Below are positions 1-12,300 of a DNA stretch of 64,000 bases, one piece after another (the first letter of the stretch is position 1; each line of letters begins with the position of its first letter). The stretch covers positions 124,001 to 188,000 of the forward strand of contig JAIWNF010000039.1 in NCBI GenBank assembly GCA_025093555.1. The letters are read 5' to 3'. A program made the position numbers and the translations under genes. The notes under the pieces were generated by a model. The model saw only the letters and a program-made list of their open reading frames with translations, ran no database searches and was not told where the DNA came from. The stretch comes from Circinella umbellata (Eukaryota > Mucoromycota > Mucoromycetes > Mucorales > Lichtheimiaceae).

Positions 1-69
1 TGAGAGCCACATTGCAATTTTTGTATTGAGTACATTACATCAGTTCCATCGGATTGCTGTGTGGGATGG

Positions 70-475
70 ATATAAAAATAAATATTGTTAATATCCAGCC
101 CATTCTCCACAGAGGTATTATAAAAAAAACCGAGGCGCTTTCAGTAATTGAAAAGTAGAGATAGGAGAAAAATAAGTAATCTTTTTTTTACGAAACTAAA
201 CAGTAAACAAATAAAACTATGACCAGGATACATACTCGCAACTTGGATCCTTCTGGACCTCCGCCAGTAAGTTTATTTTTACAGGGATTAAAAGCTCCTG
301 TATTTGAATGCTGGTCTTGTTGAAAGCAGAATTGGCCTTAATACACACTTGTCGTTTGGGTTTATTGCATGAACTGCAAACCATGTTAAAAAAGAAAAAA
401 AAACAAAAGACAGGCGCGATTTTTGACAGTGGTAACCACTATTTTCTGCAACACGATTCCCTTGCCTCTTGGTAC
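70..475. repeat. Tandem duplicated unit, copy 1 (period about 440 bp)
   Basis: This stretch is repeated with modest divergence at about 505-910; the ATG of a matching short frame lies at 219 here and at 659 in copy 2, giving a 440-bp period. On the plus strand the shared frame starts MTRIHTRNLDPSGPPP and is followed by a good splice donor (GTAAGT). A second open stretch (308-592) and an antisense Cys-rich stretch (CSSCNK) also exist, so the coding strand is unresolved. It could be the remains of a gene or of a mobile element. Confidence 0.7.
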
Positions 476-504
476 TTGTGCCTTTTAGTATTTCTGGCTT
501 TGGT

Positions 505-910
505 TATCTTTTATCCAGCCCATTTTTTATATGTGTGTTGTAAAACACCGAAGCGCTCTCATCTGTTGCAAAATGAAGATATGTGGCACTAGGAAGAAAA
601 CTAAGTAAATACTTTTTTACGAAACTAAAGATTCTTCTTTTTGTAAACAAATAAAACTATGACCAGGATACATACTCGCAACTTAGATCCTTTTGGACCT
701 CCACCAATAAGTTTATTTTTAAAGGGCTAAATAGCTCCTTTATTTGATTGTTTATCTTATTAAAAGCAGAATTGCTTTTAATAGAGGCTTGTTTATTGGG
801 TTTATTGCACGAAATGCAAACCATGTTAAACAGAAAAAAAAAACGAAAGGCAGGCGCGATTTGTGACAGTGGTAACAATATTTTGTTGAAACACCTCAAA
901 CATACTTGTT
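505..910. repeat. Tandem duplicated unit, copy 2
   Basis: This is the second copy of the 440-bp unit. The first 16 codons from 659 are nearly identical to copy 1, but the GTAAGT donor has become ATAAGT, and the unspliced frame stops soon after. The antisense frame (657-944) remains open and carries C-x2-C pairs (CLRC, CISC). Both strands have drifted, so I do not call a gene. Confidence 0.7.
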
Positions 911-1311
911 TTTTGGGTTGCGCGCGCAGCACACCGTTTGACAAATTAATGTTTTATAAAGAACTTGACAATCCTTCCGCTTGATTTTTCGTCATATGGA
1001 GCATTCCACTTGCAATCGTCAATAATTGGCATTGACTTCAAGAAGCTTCAGCTTCACATCAAGTTAATATAATTAAAGTTATCGTTTTTTGATCCTATTA
1101 ACAACAACTATAAAAGTTTAGAAACTTCTAAAAATGTGAAAGATTGTCAAAGTGAAAAATTCTTATATTACCTTGATCATTTTACCACGCTCCCAAGGTT
1201 GAAGTCACAGTTGTAAAAGAGCTGAAAATTATTTGTAGTTTCATGAAGTTATCTTTTATTAACAAAACAATCCTATAAAGAAGAAAGGAAAAAGAAGAAA
1301 CAATATAAATG
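911..1311. other. Non-coding spacer
   Basis: AT-rich sequence between the tandem duplication and the dispersed repeat. The first 74 bases are the end of the plus-strand frame of copy 2. I see no other gene or structure in it. Confidence 0.5.
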
Positions 1312-1893
1312 CTACAACTGACTTTGAAAGTAGGGGTAAGTTAAGAGAGACCAAAAAAAAGATAAATTATATAGCACTCAATACTAATGCTCTATCAAAC
1401 TGTTCCATTTTTCATCTGTAAGCTTACAGTAATGTACTGTTATTTTTGCCATTCATTAAAAGAGAAAAAATCAAGAGTTTTAAGCTTGCTACTATTAATT
1501 GGAGGGTCGATCCTGCAAATGATTTTAAGTACATAGTCTTTGTTTCGGAAAAATGTGCAATCAGTTTTGAGTTATAAAATTATTAGGTAATATAACGTAT
1601 CTGTCTGAGTGAGTCTGTTGATAAAGTGTACGTAGTGTTTATCAAAACATACTCAAAGGATAAATCAATAAAGTTAGTAAAGCTTATCAGAATATATTTC
1701 TAAAGGACACTCACGTCATTTTATTATGTTCAAATAAGGATCTGATACGTACATATTGATAATAAATTATCAGCTATTACAAGTGAAGTGCATCATATCT
1801 TGCGTATAGTTGTCATACAACTCAATTCATGCAGCACTACTTTTTCTTAATTATATTTGGATATATGGATACGTGTACTGTACCATTATGATA
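1312..1893 (+). repeat. Dispersed repeat, copy 1 (inverted mate at 45011-45598)
   Basis: About 580 bases here match the reverse complement of 45011-45598 almost base for base, with a few substitutions and small indels. Similarity begins at TACAACTGACTTTG and fades after GGATATATGGATACG. No long ORF, no terminal inverted repeat and no certain target-site duplication were found. It is probably a non-autonomous mobile element or a solo LTR-like remnant. Confidence 0.85.
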
Positions 1894-2245
1894 CGTAGTG
1901 AAATTCTAGATTTCTCATGAAACCAAGATATAAAAAATTATTTTTTATATGATAAATACATTACTACGATAACACGATTCAATTTTTATAATTGAATACA
2001 AGTATGTACGTAAAAGAAAAAAAAATAGCTACGATTATGTTTATTATAGTGTACATAAAAATAATTTTTACATATAACAGAGTTAATATATATCATTAGG
2101 AATTAATCTAATATGAGAAAAAAGTAAAAGTATTACAATAATAAAAAAAAGAAAAAAAAATGAATAAAGAAGTTTATGTACTAAAGAATCTATATAACTA
2201 TTATTTTTTTACGAATGAATTTTGTGAATAGTGTTCATGCTGTGA
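1894..2245. other. Non-coding AT-rich spacer, 3' side of the kelch gene
   Basis: Very AT-rich and without an ORF. It lies just downstream of the stop of the minus-strand kelch gene and so should contain its 3' UTR and polyadenylation region. Confidence 0.4.
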
Positions 2246-5200
2246 TTATTGTGGTTTTCTACTATGACAACTATTACTTTCATTATTCGTAGTTGGTTGT
2301 ACATTTGCTTTTAGTGCAAATGCTAATGATCGGAATACTTCATCATTAATATAATAAGCTTGAAAAAGTAATTCAAATACATGTAATCTTTCTTCTAATC
2401 TTGCCATGCGATTTGTTTCATCTTCTTCTTCATCATCATCATAATTATCAATACTTGCTCTAACTGTTGTGTTTTCTTCTTCAGTTTCACAAAGTGTCTC
2501 ACTATCTATTTGATAATTCAGTAATGATGGGTTGTTTATTGATTTTTCTAGTTTAGTTTCTAAATGGTGCTGTTGATCCCATGTAGCTGGTTCTGTATTT
2601 GATCGTTTCGGTAATTTTTGATGATTTGATGAATCTGTCGACTGTGTAGTATGGCCAGCAACTGAAAACCGACGTTGTAGAGGATGTACGATAGGTACAT
2701 TAGCTACTTCAGGAAATTTACTTTTCAATCCATTCAATAACGATTGCCGTAATTGCCCCACAGACCATCGGTGAACAACACCCCAAGGAGAATGAGGACG
2801 ATAACCAAATAAAGATACTTGTAGTCCAATAATTAATCCGGAAATACCACCAATAACTCCTATACCATTTACAAAAGTAAACGCACGTTGCTCTTGTAAG
2901 ACGGTTACTTTAAAATCTTTAGGAGAAACATGTAAAGCGCCCATAGGTTGAGGGTCTGTAATAAATTGTGCAGCAGTTAATTCAGTCATGGCACTACTAG
3001 TAATTTGGTGATGTGTATTTCGTATGGTACCCACACCCGCATAATTCCATATGTTTCCCGTTTGGATTTCTTGACGTTCAATAAGTTCGTAACTACTTGT
3101 AGTGACTCTGTCGGGTTTAACATCGTAGGCGTTATCTGTTCTCAAGTTTACTTGTTCTGTAGATTGAAACTGTGCATTCTCTTCGGGTCTGTACCATTCA
3201 AAATTTGCTGTTTCTGATAATGATGATGTATTATTGTTATCAGTTGTAATATTATATACAGGAATATTAGGATTGTGGTATTTGTTATAAAATACAATAT
3301 GGATTTGTGAATTGTTATATGTGGTGTCATGATTTAAAGTAGCATCAGGTTGATTACCATAGTAATGAAATTTTAGATAGGATCCTATGCCGCGACGATC
3401 AGAAGTACGACTAAGCTGAAAGCTATCTGGTGCTCGAAATAAGAAACACGTGAGAGGATCACCGTAATAGTCTAAGCCTGTTTGAATATTTTCGGTTATA
3501 TTGATCATATAATGGGTACAAGATGTACCATAGTCTGTAGAGCAATGAACTATAGGACTTTCACCAGGTACCCAACCACCAAAACAAAAGCGAATATCTA
3601 CATACAGCAATTTATCAATTAAACAAGAGATAATAATTCTTTTTAAACGCTATACAGAATAACAAATTTTATAATATTATTCATTTTTTTTTCTTTTTTC
3701 GATTTGAATTTATACAAATATATGTATAGATAAATACCTGGTACATTGATAGTATGATCATCGGTTTGCTTATAATATTTTTCATCAATAATAGGACTAT
3801 TTTGAATTTGAAGTACAATGATTACAACTGCTATAATATATATGTTGAAAAAGAATAATCGACAGAATGTTCGAGTGACTTCTGTCCAAAAAGGTTCACC
3901 AGTACTATAAAGTAATAACGATAATAAAATAACTGTGAGTAATATTTATAATGAGCGCATATAAAAAAACGATAGTAAAGATTCGCACCGTGGATTCCAT
4001 AGTATTGTTTTTGTTCTCTTTAAAGCGTTTTTTAAACGGAATGCATAGCGCCGTCTAGTTAATGTGTAACAAGCGAATAACAAAACTAAAATAATAATCA
4101 CACCAAGAGCAACGATTGCACCTATAATTGCAATACTTTTAAATTCATGTTGTGGTACCAATTGATCATCAATAGACTCGGGTACCCAATTTTCGGATTT
4201 TGCATCGAATATGTAAAGACCGTCGTAAATTGTTTGATGATTGAGTCCTATAATAATAATAATGATGATAAGCAAATTATTTAGATATAAACACATATGA
4301 CATTGCTATTATTATTATTTTATATATACCAAAACCAAACACCATCTGTGAATCATTCACTTGTGCAGCTGCGGCAAATGATCGTGGAAAAGGTTGATTT
4401 TCTATTGAAGCAGAAGGTATTTTCCATATCCATCGTTCTGTATCCAATATTGCCGTCATTGCTTGCATATCACCCAATGAAGAAATATATGTCTGAAAAG
4501 GTTGAGCATTACCGTCTTGACCTAAATAGAGGACATATAAAAGTTTGTTGTAATTGTATAAAGTGGAGTCGTGAATGAGTAAAAAAAAACGGTTCTGTAC
4601 GTAAACTTTGAGTCAATAAGAATCATGCAGTTTTTAATATATACCTCCACAAATAATGATTTGATTTTCTTTTGCTAATAATATGTATATATTATAAATT
4701 ATGGTATGGTGATTAATATAATTTTGATAATTGTAGTGTATATCAACTTGATTTTTTTTTCTACAGCGGTAGAAATAAACTTACTAGTAACAGAACTATG
4801 ATATGTCCGTGAATCAGGGATACGAATCCCTCCTAATGATTGATTTCGCCACTGATTGGTAATAGTATTATAGACAACAGCTTGGTCCATTGAAAATAAG
4901 CTTTTAGTGATCAATGAATTAGTAGTATAGTTACCAACGCATTGATAACCTCCCAAAAGAACCATTTGTCCATCACTATTAATGTAGATACATGTAAATT
5001 AGTTAGCATTACTATAAATCTGAAATTGTTATAGGTATCATACATACCTTCCCCCTCCTCCTCCTCCCTCAAGAAGAAAAATAATAGTAATAATAATAAT
5101 AATACCTCAACATGCTGGCAGTGTGTCCACATCGAGGAGAAACATAAGATGGTGAAAGTGACATTTTTTGCCAACTGTCAGTTAAAAATTCATATATCCA

Positions 5201-5674
5201 AAAGTAATCATTCTCAAGTGGTCCAGTCATGTTCATACCACCAAATAAAAAAGCTTTTTCACGAAAAGATACAGTTGAATGCCAATAACGTTCTAATGGG
5301 AATATATTCTGATCCAATGTCTTTTTTTGTAATGGTGTCCATTCTAATGTATCAAGGGAGAGTTTATAGTATCGAAGTGGTTCTGGTGGCAATGTGTCGC
5401 TAATATTGGTAGGGTTATGTCCACCAAAAGTATAAAGACTATTATTAAAATCCAATAATTGGCCGTAAATAAAAGTTGGTGATGCGTATGGATTGGTTGG
5501 TAATTGCTTTAATGTAGAAGTATCAATAGAAGTTGAAATAGACCATAAGGCCTCCATATTCCATGGTGGTGTGGCATAATATCCACCATAAAAATATACA
5601 GTGTCATTAATAGTCAGTGCTGATGATCCATATATTGGTCTATCTGTCGATCGAAGTTCTTGTCCAGCAAACAT
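2246..5674 (-). CDS. Kelch-repeat multi-pass membrane protein (fungal galactose-oxidase-like propeller with a second ectodomain)
   Basis: Seven exons join in frame: 5674-5106, 4975-4785, 4674-4645 (30 nt), 4521-4330, 4247-3989, 3904-3738 and 3597-2246, about 919 codons. Residues 1 to about 350 show kelch blades (FYGGYY, LYTFGGHN, AFLFGGMN, VLLGGYQ, QIIICGG). Three hydrophobic segments follow: near 357-385, near 427-445 behind a basic loop containing WNPRTGEPFWTE, and near 705-730. Between the second and third lies a region starting VPDIRFCFGG with many N-x-S/T sites. The tail is acidic and ends in a helical stretch. I infer propeller outside, loop inside, second domain outside, tail inside, probably at the plasma membrane or in the secretory route. 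No enzyme active site was seen. The 5' end is uncertain: the frame stays open to about 5730 and a signal-peptide exon probably lies upstream. Confidence 0.8.
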
Positions 5675-6462
5675 TGGTAAAACCAAATTAAAGACCGGGA
5701 GGGAAATAAATGTCTTTTTTTTTTTCGCTTACTGCTATAATACTCAAATAAATAAAAAGAGAAAAGAGAGAAGTATTTTTAAAAAACAGGGAGATGCTAC
5801 AAAAGAACAAAAACAATATTATTATTTATATATTTACAACACAACATGACGTTAGATGGTTGATTATTAAATATAATATAATAAGGAGAATCAACAATAT
5901 ACTTTATTCTATTTCTATTTACGGTATTTCGATCGAGTTAGAAAAAAAAAAGAGTTTGATCTATCTATTGTCTATGTAAAAAGGGTATTTTATTTTACCT
6001 ATCCGATTGTCCTTCTTTCCCCTTAAACTATACAAAATAAAGCTTTTGAATACACCAAACTGAAAAAAATCTTAATTGTGTTTTCAAAAAAGTTGGAAAA
6101 CCAAGAGCTTATATATTATGCTTTCAAATTCTCCCTAATTTTGTTTTCCTCCTTCTCATAGATGCACCCTACATAACAATAGTGATCCAAATAAAATTGT
6201 TTTATTTCCATGGTCACATAATCTCATCACAAATGCCATATATGATGTGATATGAAAATAAGAAGAGAAAATCCGAAATGAAATAGAGATTGATAGATTT
6301 GAAAATGTTGAGAAAAAAAAATAGAAAATATAATTTGGAAAAGAAAAGGAGTGGAAAAATTATAAAAAAATGATAAGAGGAAGAAGGAGGAGGGGGGAGA
6401 AAGATGTTAAAAAATATAAAAAATTAAAAAAAGAGTTGCAAATATGAGTTTTTAACAAAACT
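5675..6462. other. Intergenic region; 5' end of the kelch gene unresolved
   Basis: This lies between the stop of the zinc-knuckle gene and the first sure exon of the kelch gene. A missing signal-peptide exon of the kelch gene is expected here, but no candidate splices cleanly in frame. The rest is AT-rich with homopolymer runs. Confidence 0.4.
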
Positions 6463-7632
6463 TTATGAAGAGTCATCAGATGATGATTCTGGATCAGAAG
6501 AATCATCAGAGGATTCTTCTTCATCGTCGTCATCGTCATCGTCATCGTCATCATGTTGACGTCCATTTGTTTGTTGTGTAGGACAATCGCGAGAAATATG
6601 ACCTGGTTCACGACAACGATAACATACTTTGACAGGTTTGTCAGTTGTCTCATCATTAGCTGAAGGACAATCGCGTGAAATATGACCAAATTTACCACAG
6701 CTGTAACATTTGATACTACTTGCTCGACAGTCGCGAGCAAAATGGTTATATCCTAAAATGATAAATAAATTGAAAACATATATAAATACAAGTCTATAAT
6801 GACGAGTAATGGCCATAATAACCATGGCTCAACATGTGGAATATATGTATATATATACTTACCTCCACAATTGTAGCATACAACTCGACCAACTACACTA
6901 CGGGTCATACCACCACGGCCACGACCTCCTCTACCACCACGGAATCCACCTCGTCCACGACGAGGTCTCGTATTAACACTATTACAATTTCGTGCCAAAT
7001 GTCCCTAAATATATTACACGTCAATTCATATATTCGCATTATAATAATATTCTTGATGATACAGTATCCTACTTACAATGTTTCCACAGTTGTAACAACG
7101 GGGGCCACTATTGGTACCGTCACCATCACCATCACCGCCACTAATACCGCCATCGCTGGGATGATTATTGTTACGCGCTGTTGGGCATTCAGATTGAATA
7201 TGTCCAACTATTTAAAATAATTAAAAGAGATGTGTTTAATATTATCCGTGCTTGCTTTATGCGGTTTTTTTTCTTCTTCTGGTGGATAATTGAACAACAA
7301 AATTTAAGTAGGACTTACCACCACCACATGTAAAGCACTGTTTTGTGTCAGTTGTTCTTGGAAGAAAACATTGACTCGATTCATGTCCAGGCTGCTTACA
7401 ATTATAACATAATCGTTCTGGCTCTGGGCACACGTCAGCAAAGTGACCCACTAAAAATTTAAAAAATGATAATAATTGTCGTTTGTTTTTTAATTATAAT
7501 GAAAAAAGCTATTTAATTTTATTGTTGAGAGAGAGAAAAAAGAATGCATTTATGTTGTGTGTGTGTGTGTGTATGTGTAGCATAATAATTACCGTTTCCA
7601 CATTTAAAACAGCCTCTTCTCGAATAAACCAT
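6463..7632 (-). CDS. GIS2: Gis2/CNBP-like protein with seven CCHC zinc knuckles
   Basis: Five exons (7632-7593, 7450-7319, 7207-7077, 7004-6863, 6752-6463) encode 244 residues. Seven C-x2-C-x4-H-x4-C knuckles are readable, from CFKCGNVGHFADVC to CYRCREPGHISRDC. An RGG-rich linker (PRRGRGGFRGGRGG) sits between knuckles 4 and 5. The C terminus is a run of ten Asp followed by Glu/Ser/Asp. The family binds single-stranded nucleic acid and mRNA and is tied to translation and stress granules. Yeast Gis2 also has seven knuckles; the RGG box resembles animal CNBP and the acidic tail is an addition. The gene is divergent from SEN54, 288 bases away. All four introns interrupt a knuckle between its second Cys and its His. 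Confidence 0.93.
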
Positions 7633-7920
7633 TTCAACAACTACACTCCGTAATTCTTCACAGCGCGTTTATTTTTATTTTTAATACACTAAAAAAGAGT
7701 ATTAATATATAGCCATATTATTTATAAAAAGAAAACAAAAGAACAAATAGTAAGTTACCAATGAGAATGTGTGTTAAAAAGCTTTTATTTTTTTTGTTGA
7801 AACGAGTCTGTAACAAAAAAAAAAAAAAAAAAAAAAAAGAGGGAAAAGTTGAAATAAGGGTCTTTTAGAATTATTATTATTTCACCCATATTTTTTTTCT
7901 TTGTGTGACCACAAATAAGC
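7633..7920. promoter_or_regulatory. Shared divergent promoter region, GIS2 / SEN54
   Basis: The 288 bases separate the two start codons of divergent genes and must hold both 5' UTRs and promoters. A run of A at about 7810-7838 may act as a nucleosome-depleting tract. No specific factor site is claimed. Confidence 0.5.
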
Positions 7921-9212
7921 ATGAGCGATAGTGAAGGGGAAGAAGCACCAGACTATTCTACTCTTTTACAACGATCGAGGTAAAACATAAAAAAAAAGGA
8001 CAAAAACTACCTATTATTGATCTTTTTTTTAAAAAAAACTACCTTTATATATTACATAATAACTGTTAAAAAATGTATAGACATGGTCAAAAAGAAAATG
8101 TGTACGATCCTTCAAAAGAATCAAGTATTGACCAATCACGCGATGCCCTTTTTGCAGTCATTGATGAAAAGAAAAAAGTGAGTGGAAAGAACATGAGTTA
8201 TGGTACATTAGATCGTACTACTGGTCTAACGACTGTATCCCGACATCGAGGTACACACTTTCGTGTTATGGGACATATGGTCAAAGGGTCTATGACGCTG
8301 TACCTTGAAGAAGCGGCTTGGTTGATCAACATGAATACCTTATCTATTTCCGAAGCTGGACTCGAAGACTATTTTAGTTTGATGTTTTCTAAATCAGATA
8401 ACTGGATCACTTTTGAAAAATATCAAGTTTATACATATCTTCGTCGTCTAGGTTATATTGTTCGAAGATCATCTGCAGCTATGACTATTACTAGTACGAC
8501 ACCCGATTTAGTACCTTCCTTTTGGAATCGTCATTGTAATTGGTTTATTCAAACAATTGTTCATTTTGTGAAACGTATTTTGATATATTGCTTCGGTACA
8601 AGATCAATTGTTTGTGACAATCAATTCTCTACATATCGTGAGTATACACATATATATATATTACATTCATCTAGCTTATAGCATACCAAGGTTCTGGACT
8701 GAATAATTTTTCTGTTTGTTAGAATCTGTTTATTCAACTCTTAAGATTATTCCATCAAGTAGTACTTGGTATAAACCTTTTTCAAATCAAAAAGAAACCA
8801 AAAGTTCATTTGATTGGGATATTTATCGACCTAATCCACATTGGAAAAAGCGAGATCCTGGTGTCCCTGATTTCCGTATTGTTGTCACGAGGTATGAAAG
8901 ATATAAGAAAAAAAAAAGGGGAAAGTTCATCTTATGTTTTATATGAACACACATCTATCTATTCTAATATACTGAAATTATATTCTATATAGTTCGCGAG
9001 ATGCTATACCCTCATTAGCAAAATATCAACAAATATTTGGTGATCTAGAACAAATACCGCGAAATCCTACTAGTTTCAATCAAATACGATATACCAATTC
9101 CTCCAATTTATCATTTTTATTAGCTGTTGTGGATGATACAGGTGCTGTAAGCTTTTTAAGAATTTGTGGTGATGGAGTGATCGATATGACTCGTTCTCGT
9201 GATAAACGATGA
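7921..9212 (+). CDS. SEN54: tRNA-splicing endonuclease subunit Sen54
   Basis: Four exons (7921-7979, 8081-8637, 8723-8891, 8993-9212) give 334 residues. The N-terminal Sen54 domain is visible near residues 70-150: SRHRGTHFRVMGHMVKG, then LYLEEAAWLIN and YTYLRRLGYIVRR. The C-terminal part contains DFRIVVTR, a variable loop, then SFLLAVVDDTGAVSFLRI. Sen54 is a non-catalytic structural subunit of the heterotetrameric endonuclease (Sen2, Sen15, Sen34, Sen54) that cuts introns out of pre-tRNA. The length is shorter than yeast Sen54, mainly in the middle linker. The start follows a clean AT-rich leader and matches the acidic N terminus usual for the family. Its 3' end faces the S9 peptidase gene, 148 bases away. 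Confidence 0.9.
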
Positions 9213-9360
9213 TGAAAGTATCTACAATATTCAGTGTAGTTTTATTATTGATTCTGTATGTTTATTATGCATGTTTATATTGTAAGATAGTCAATCATTC
9301 TTTTAATAAATGACACTACATATATTTATATATTTATATATTTATACTTTTATATTACTT

Positions 9361-12300
9361 TTAACTCTTTTGTACTTCAGAAATCAAAAATGCAACTTGT
9401 TCAGCTGCTTCTGTCAATCGAACATCTTGTTCCATACCACCTCCAAAATGTCCTCGATCCAAATCAATCTTTGTCAAAGTTTTATTATTATTTTCTTCAC
9501 TGTTGTTGTTGTTGTTAGATGATTCAGATTGTTGTTTTTGTTGCTGTCTCATCTTGGCAATCAACTTTAAGGGTTGCCAATAAGCAACACGTTGATCTTT
9601 TAATCCAGCTGTCACATATAAAGAGGGATATCCATGTTGTTGTAATTGTGGTTTTTCATCATCATTATCCGGTGATGCCACAGCAATATTTTCATAAGGT
9701 GAATAGCTTTCGATAAGATCGTATATTTTGGGATCTTCCGATGGATTACCCCATTCAGGATATTCTACTTGAGTTAATGGAAGGTCTGGGTTCAACATTG
9801 CAGATAAAGGATCCACAAAAGGAACTCTCAGAACGAGTGCCTTGAAAAGATCTATATTGAACGTTATTATATATTAAAAAGTTAAAGCCCAATTTAAACT
9901 TTTCGTTTCACTTACAACTTCCCCCCCCCCTTACGATTAAACTAGAATGATTTTACCTGGTCTCATATGTAACATTGCGCCTATTATTGACAGAAAAAAA
10001 TGGTGTTGTTAGTAAACTGTATCTTTTTTCAAAAACAGAAACGTAAAATAGCGTACGTACCAACAAGTAAACCACCAGCACTTGTACCAATTGCAGATAA
10101 ATATTCAGGTTTTGTTACTTTGTTTTCAATCAAATAATCTGCAACAGAAATGAAATCTTTAAAACTATTCATTTTCTTTTCAAGTTTACCATCTTCATAC
10201 CATTCACGACCGAGTTCGCTTCCACCTCTAAAATAATAATGTAATGTGTTTATTGTTACCATTAGCACATCTTCTACTTATAAGCCATTCTTCCGTTTCA
10301 TTATTTGGGGTTGAAAGAATATACTCTTTAGTGCTTCCTTTTCTCTTACCGAACATGAGCAAGAGCAATCACCCATCCTCGTTCCAGCAATGGAAAATGT
10401 TCGATACGGAAATCAGGGTCCGTAGAAACACCATAAGCACCATAAGATCGCATCAAAACTGGATTCTTTCCATGTAGTTTCATATCTTTTCGATGAATTA
10501 ATGTTATAGGTATTTGTTTATCATCGTGTGATGTGGCATGAACTCGAGTGCATGTATATTTGGATCGATCAAAACCTGTTTTTTTGGGGTATTCATAAAC
10601 ATGTGAATAAAAAGTATACATATATATATATATATATATTTGTATGAATCCTTGTTGACATATGTTTATTTATACTACTTACGATGTATAGATTGTACTT
10701 GAACAGGTTTAAGTTTTTGAGTTCCCATATCATAATCATAAGTAGATTCATGAGCAAATGGGGATAAAATAGAAAAACGAAACGTGTCAGTATTGAAATC
10801 CTACATCAATAAAAATAAATGTTAGGTAAATTTTTTGAATGCAATACATGTGAACGTAAAGAAATATGATTTTACCAAATTAGTACCCGGCTGTAATACA
10901 CAGAATTTTTCCGGTAAATCAACATTATGCGTTTCTAATGTTTGTAAATTATGACATAAAATCATTGGTAGACCTTCCCGACGACCATAAACAACAATGT
11001 GATTCTAAATTTATAACATGTTATTAATACATGTTGTCTCTAATTTCAATTATTTGAATAATAAAGATTTTTAAATCGCAAACACACAGTCAAATATAGA
11101 TTATAATTTACCTGAAACACATCCACATCTTCAATTTTTTCCATGGGTCCCATTGTAATAACATCTTCCCAATTTTCTTTTTCAAGTTTACCGTCAGGAG
11201 CACGTGTTAACTTGAAATTAGTTGCTCCATCAGCATTGGTCAGTATATAAAAGGTGTCCTATAGTAAATAGCTTCTTTCAGTGAAATATTCTTTTGATCC
11301 TGTCCAACATAAACTCAAAAGAAAAAAAATCGTATCTATAATAAATAAAAAGAAAACATATTTACATCATGATGATCTACATAGTACTCAATGCCTTTTT
11401 TTCTAGGTTCAATTAGTTGCAGCTTTGGACTTGTACCAGTTGAAAAATCATGCGATATATCAACGACTCGGATTTCAGAAGACGCCAAAGAATTGGAATT
11501 AATTGTGACATATTTCTATTATTATTTTGTTAGAATTAGAAATTTTTGTAATCATTGTTTTAATCACTGTTATCAGGGAACGTTAATATTTACCGAATCC
11601 TTTGTACTAGTAATATCAACAAAAACCGTTTCATCAGGTTCTTCATATATAAGTATATCCTCGGCTTGATCAGTACCCAAACGATGTGCATAAACCTATG
11701 GAATTTAATTGATGTTGAGATTAGTTTTTATATTATACAATGTAATAATAGAGTAGGCTTGCAGGAAATTTATATTAATAATAAGTTACCTTATGTGGTC
11801 TTAATTGTTCGTTTGGTACAGTATAAAATACGGTTGAATCATTTGCCCAAACAAAATTAAATACATCGTAGAGTACTTCAGTCTATTGCAACGTTTCACT
11901 TTCAATATTTAGTATATTTTAATAGTGAACGAATTGATATAAAAAAGTTCATAATAACTCACATCAGCTTCTTTATCATTCAAATACTTGAAATGAAGAT
12001 CACCATATTCCATTCCTTCCGTTTCCGTACTATATGCAAAAATGGAGTGATCGGGAGATAGTAACACTTTTCGAATAGTCATATTAAGTGATCGTAGGAA
12101 TCCTGCATTCAATAGTACTTCCTATTATTATCAATTTATTAAAAAAAAGAAGGGTTAATTGTTCATAGTTGTTACCATAAAAATGCACAATGAACGATCT
12201 ATTCTTCTTATTACCTCGGTAGCATTTCTGTCACCTAGCTTTTTTCGAAGGTAAACCATTCCATAGGATGACGTCCTAGAATAGTATTCGTAACCATGAG

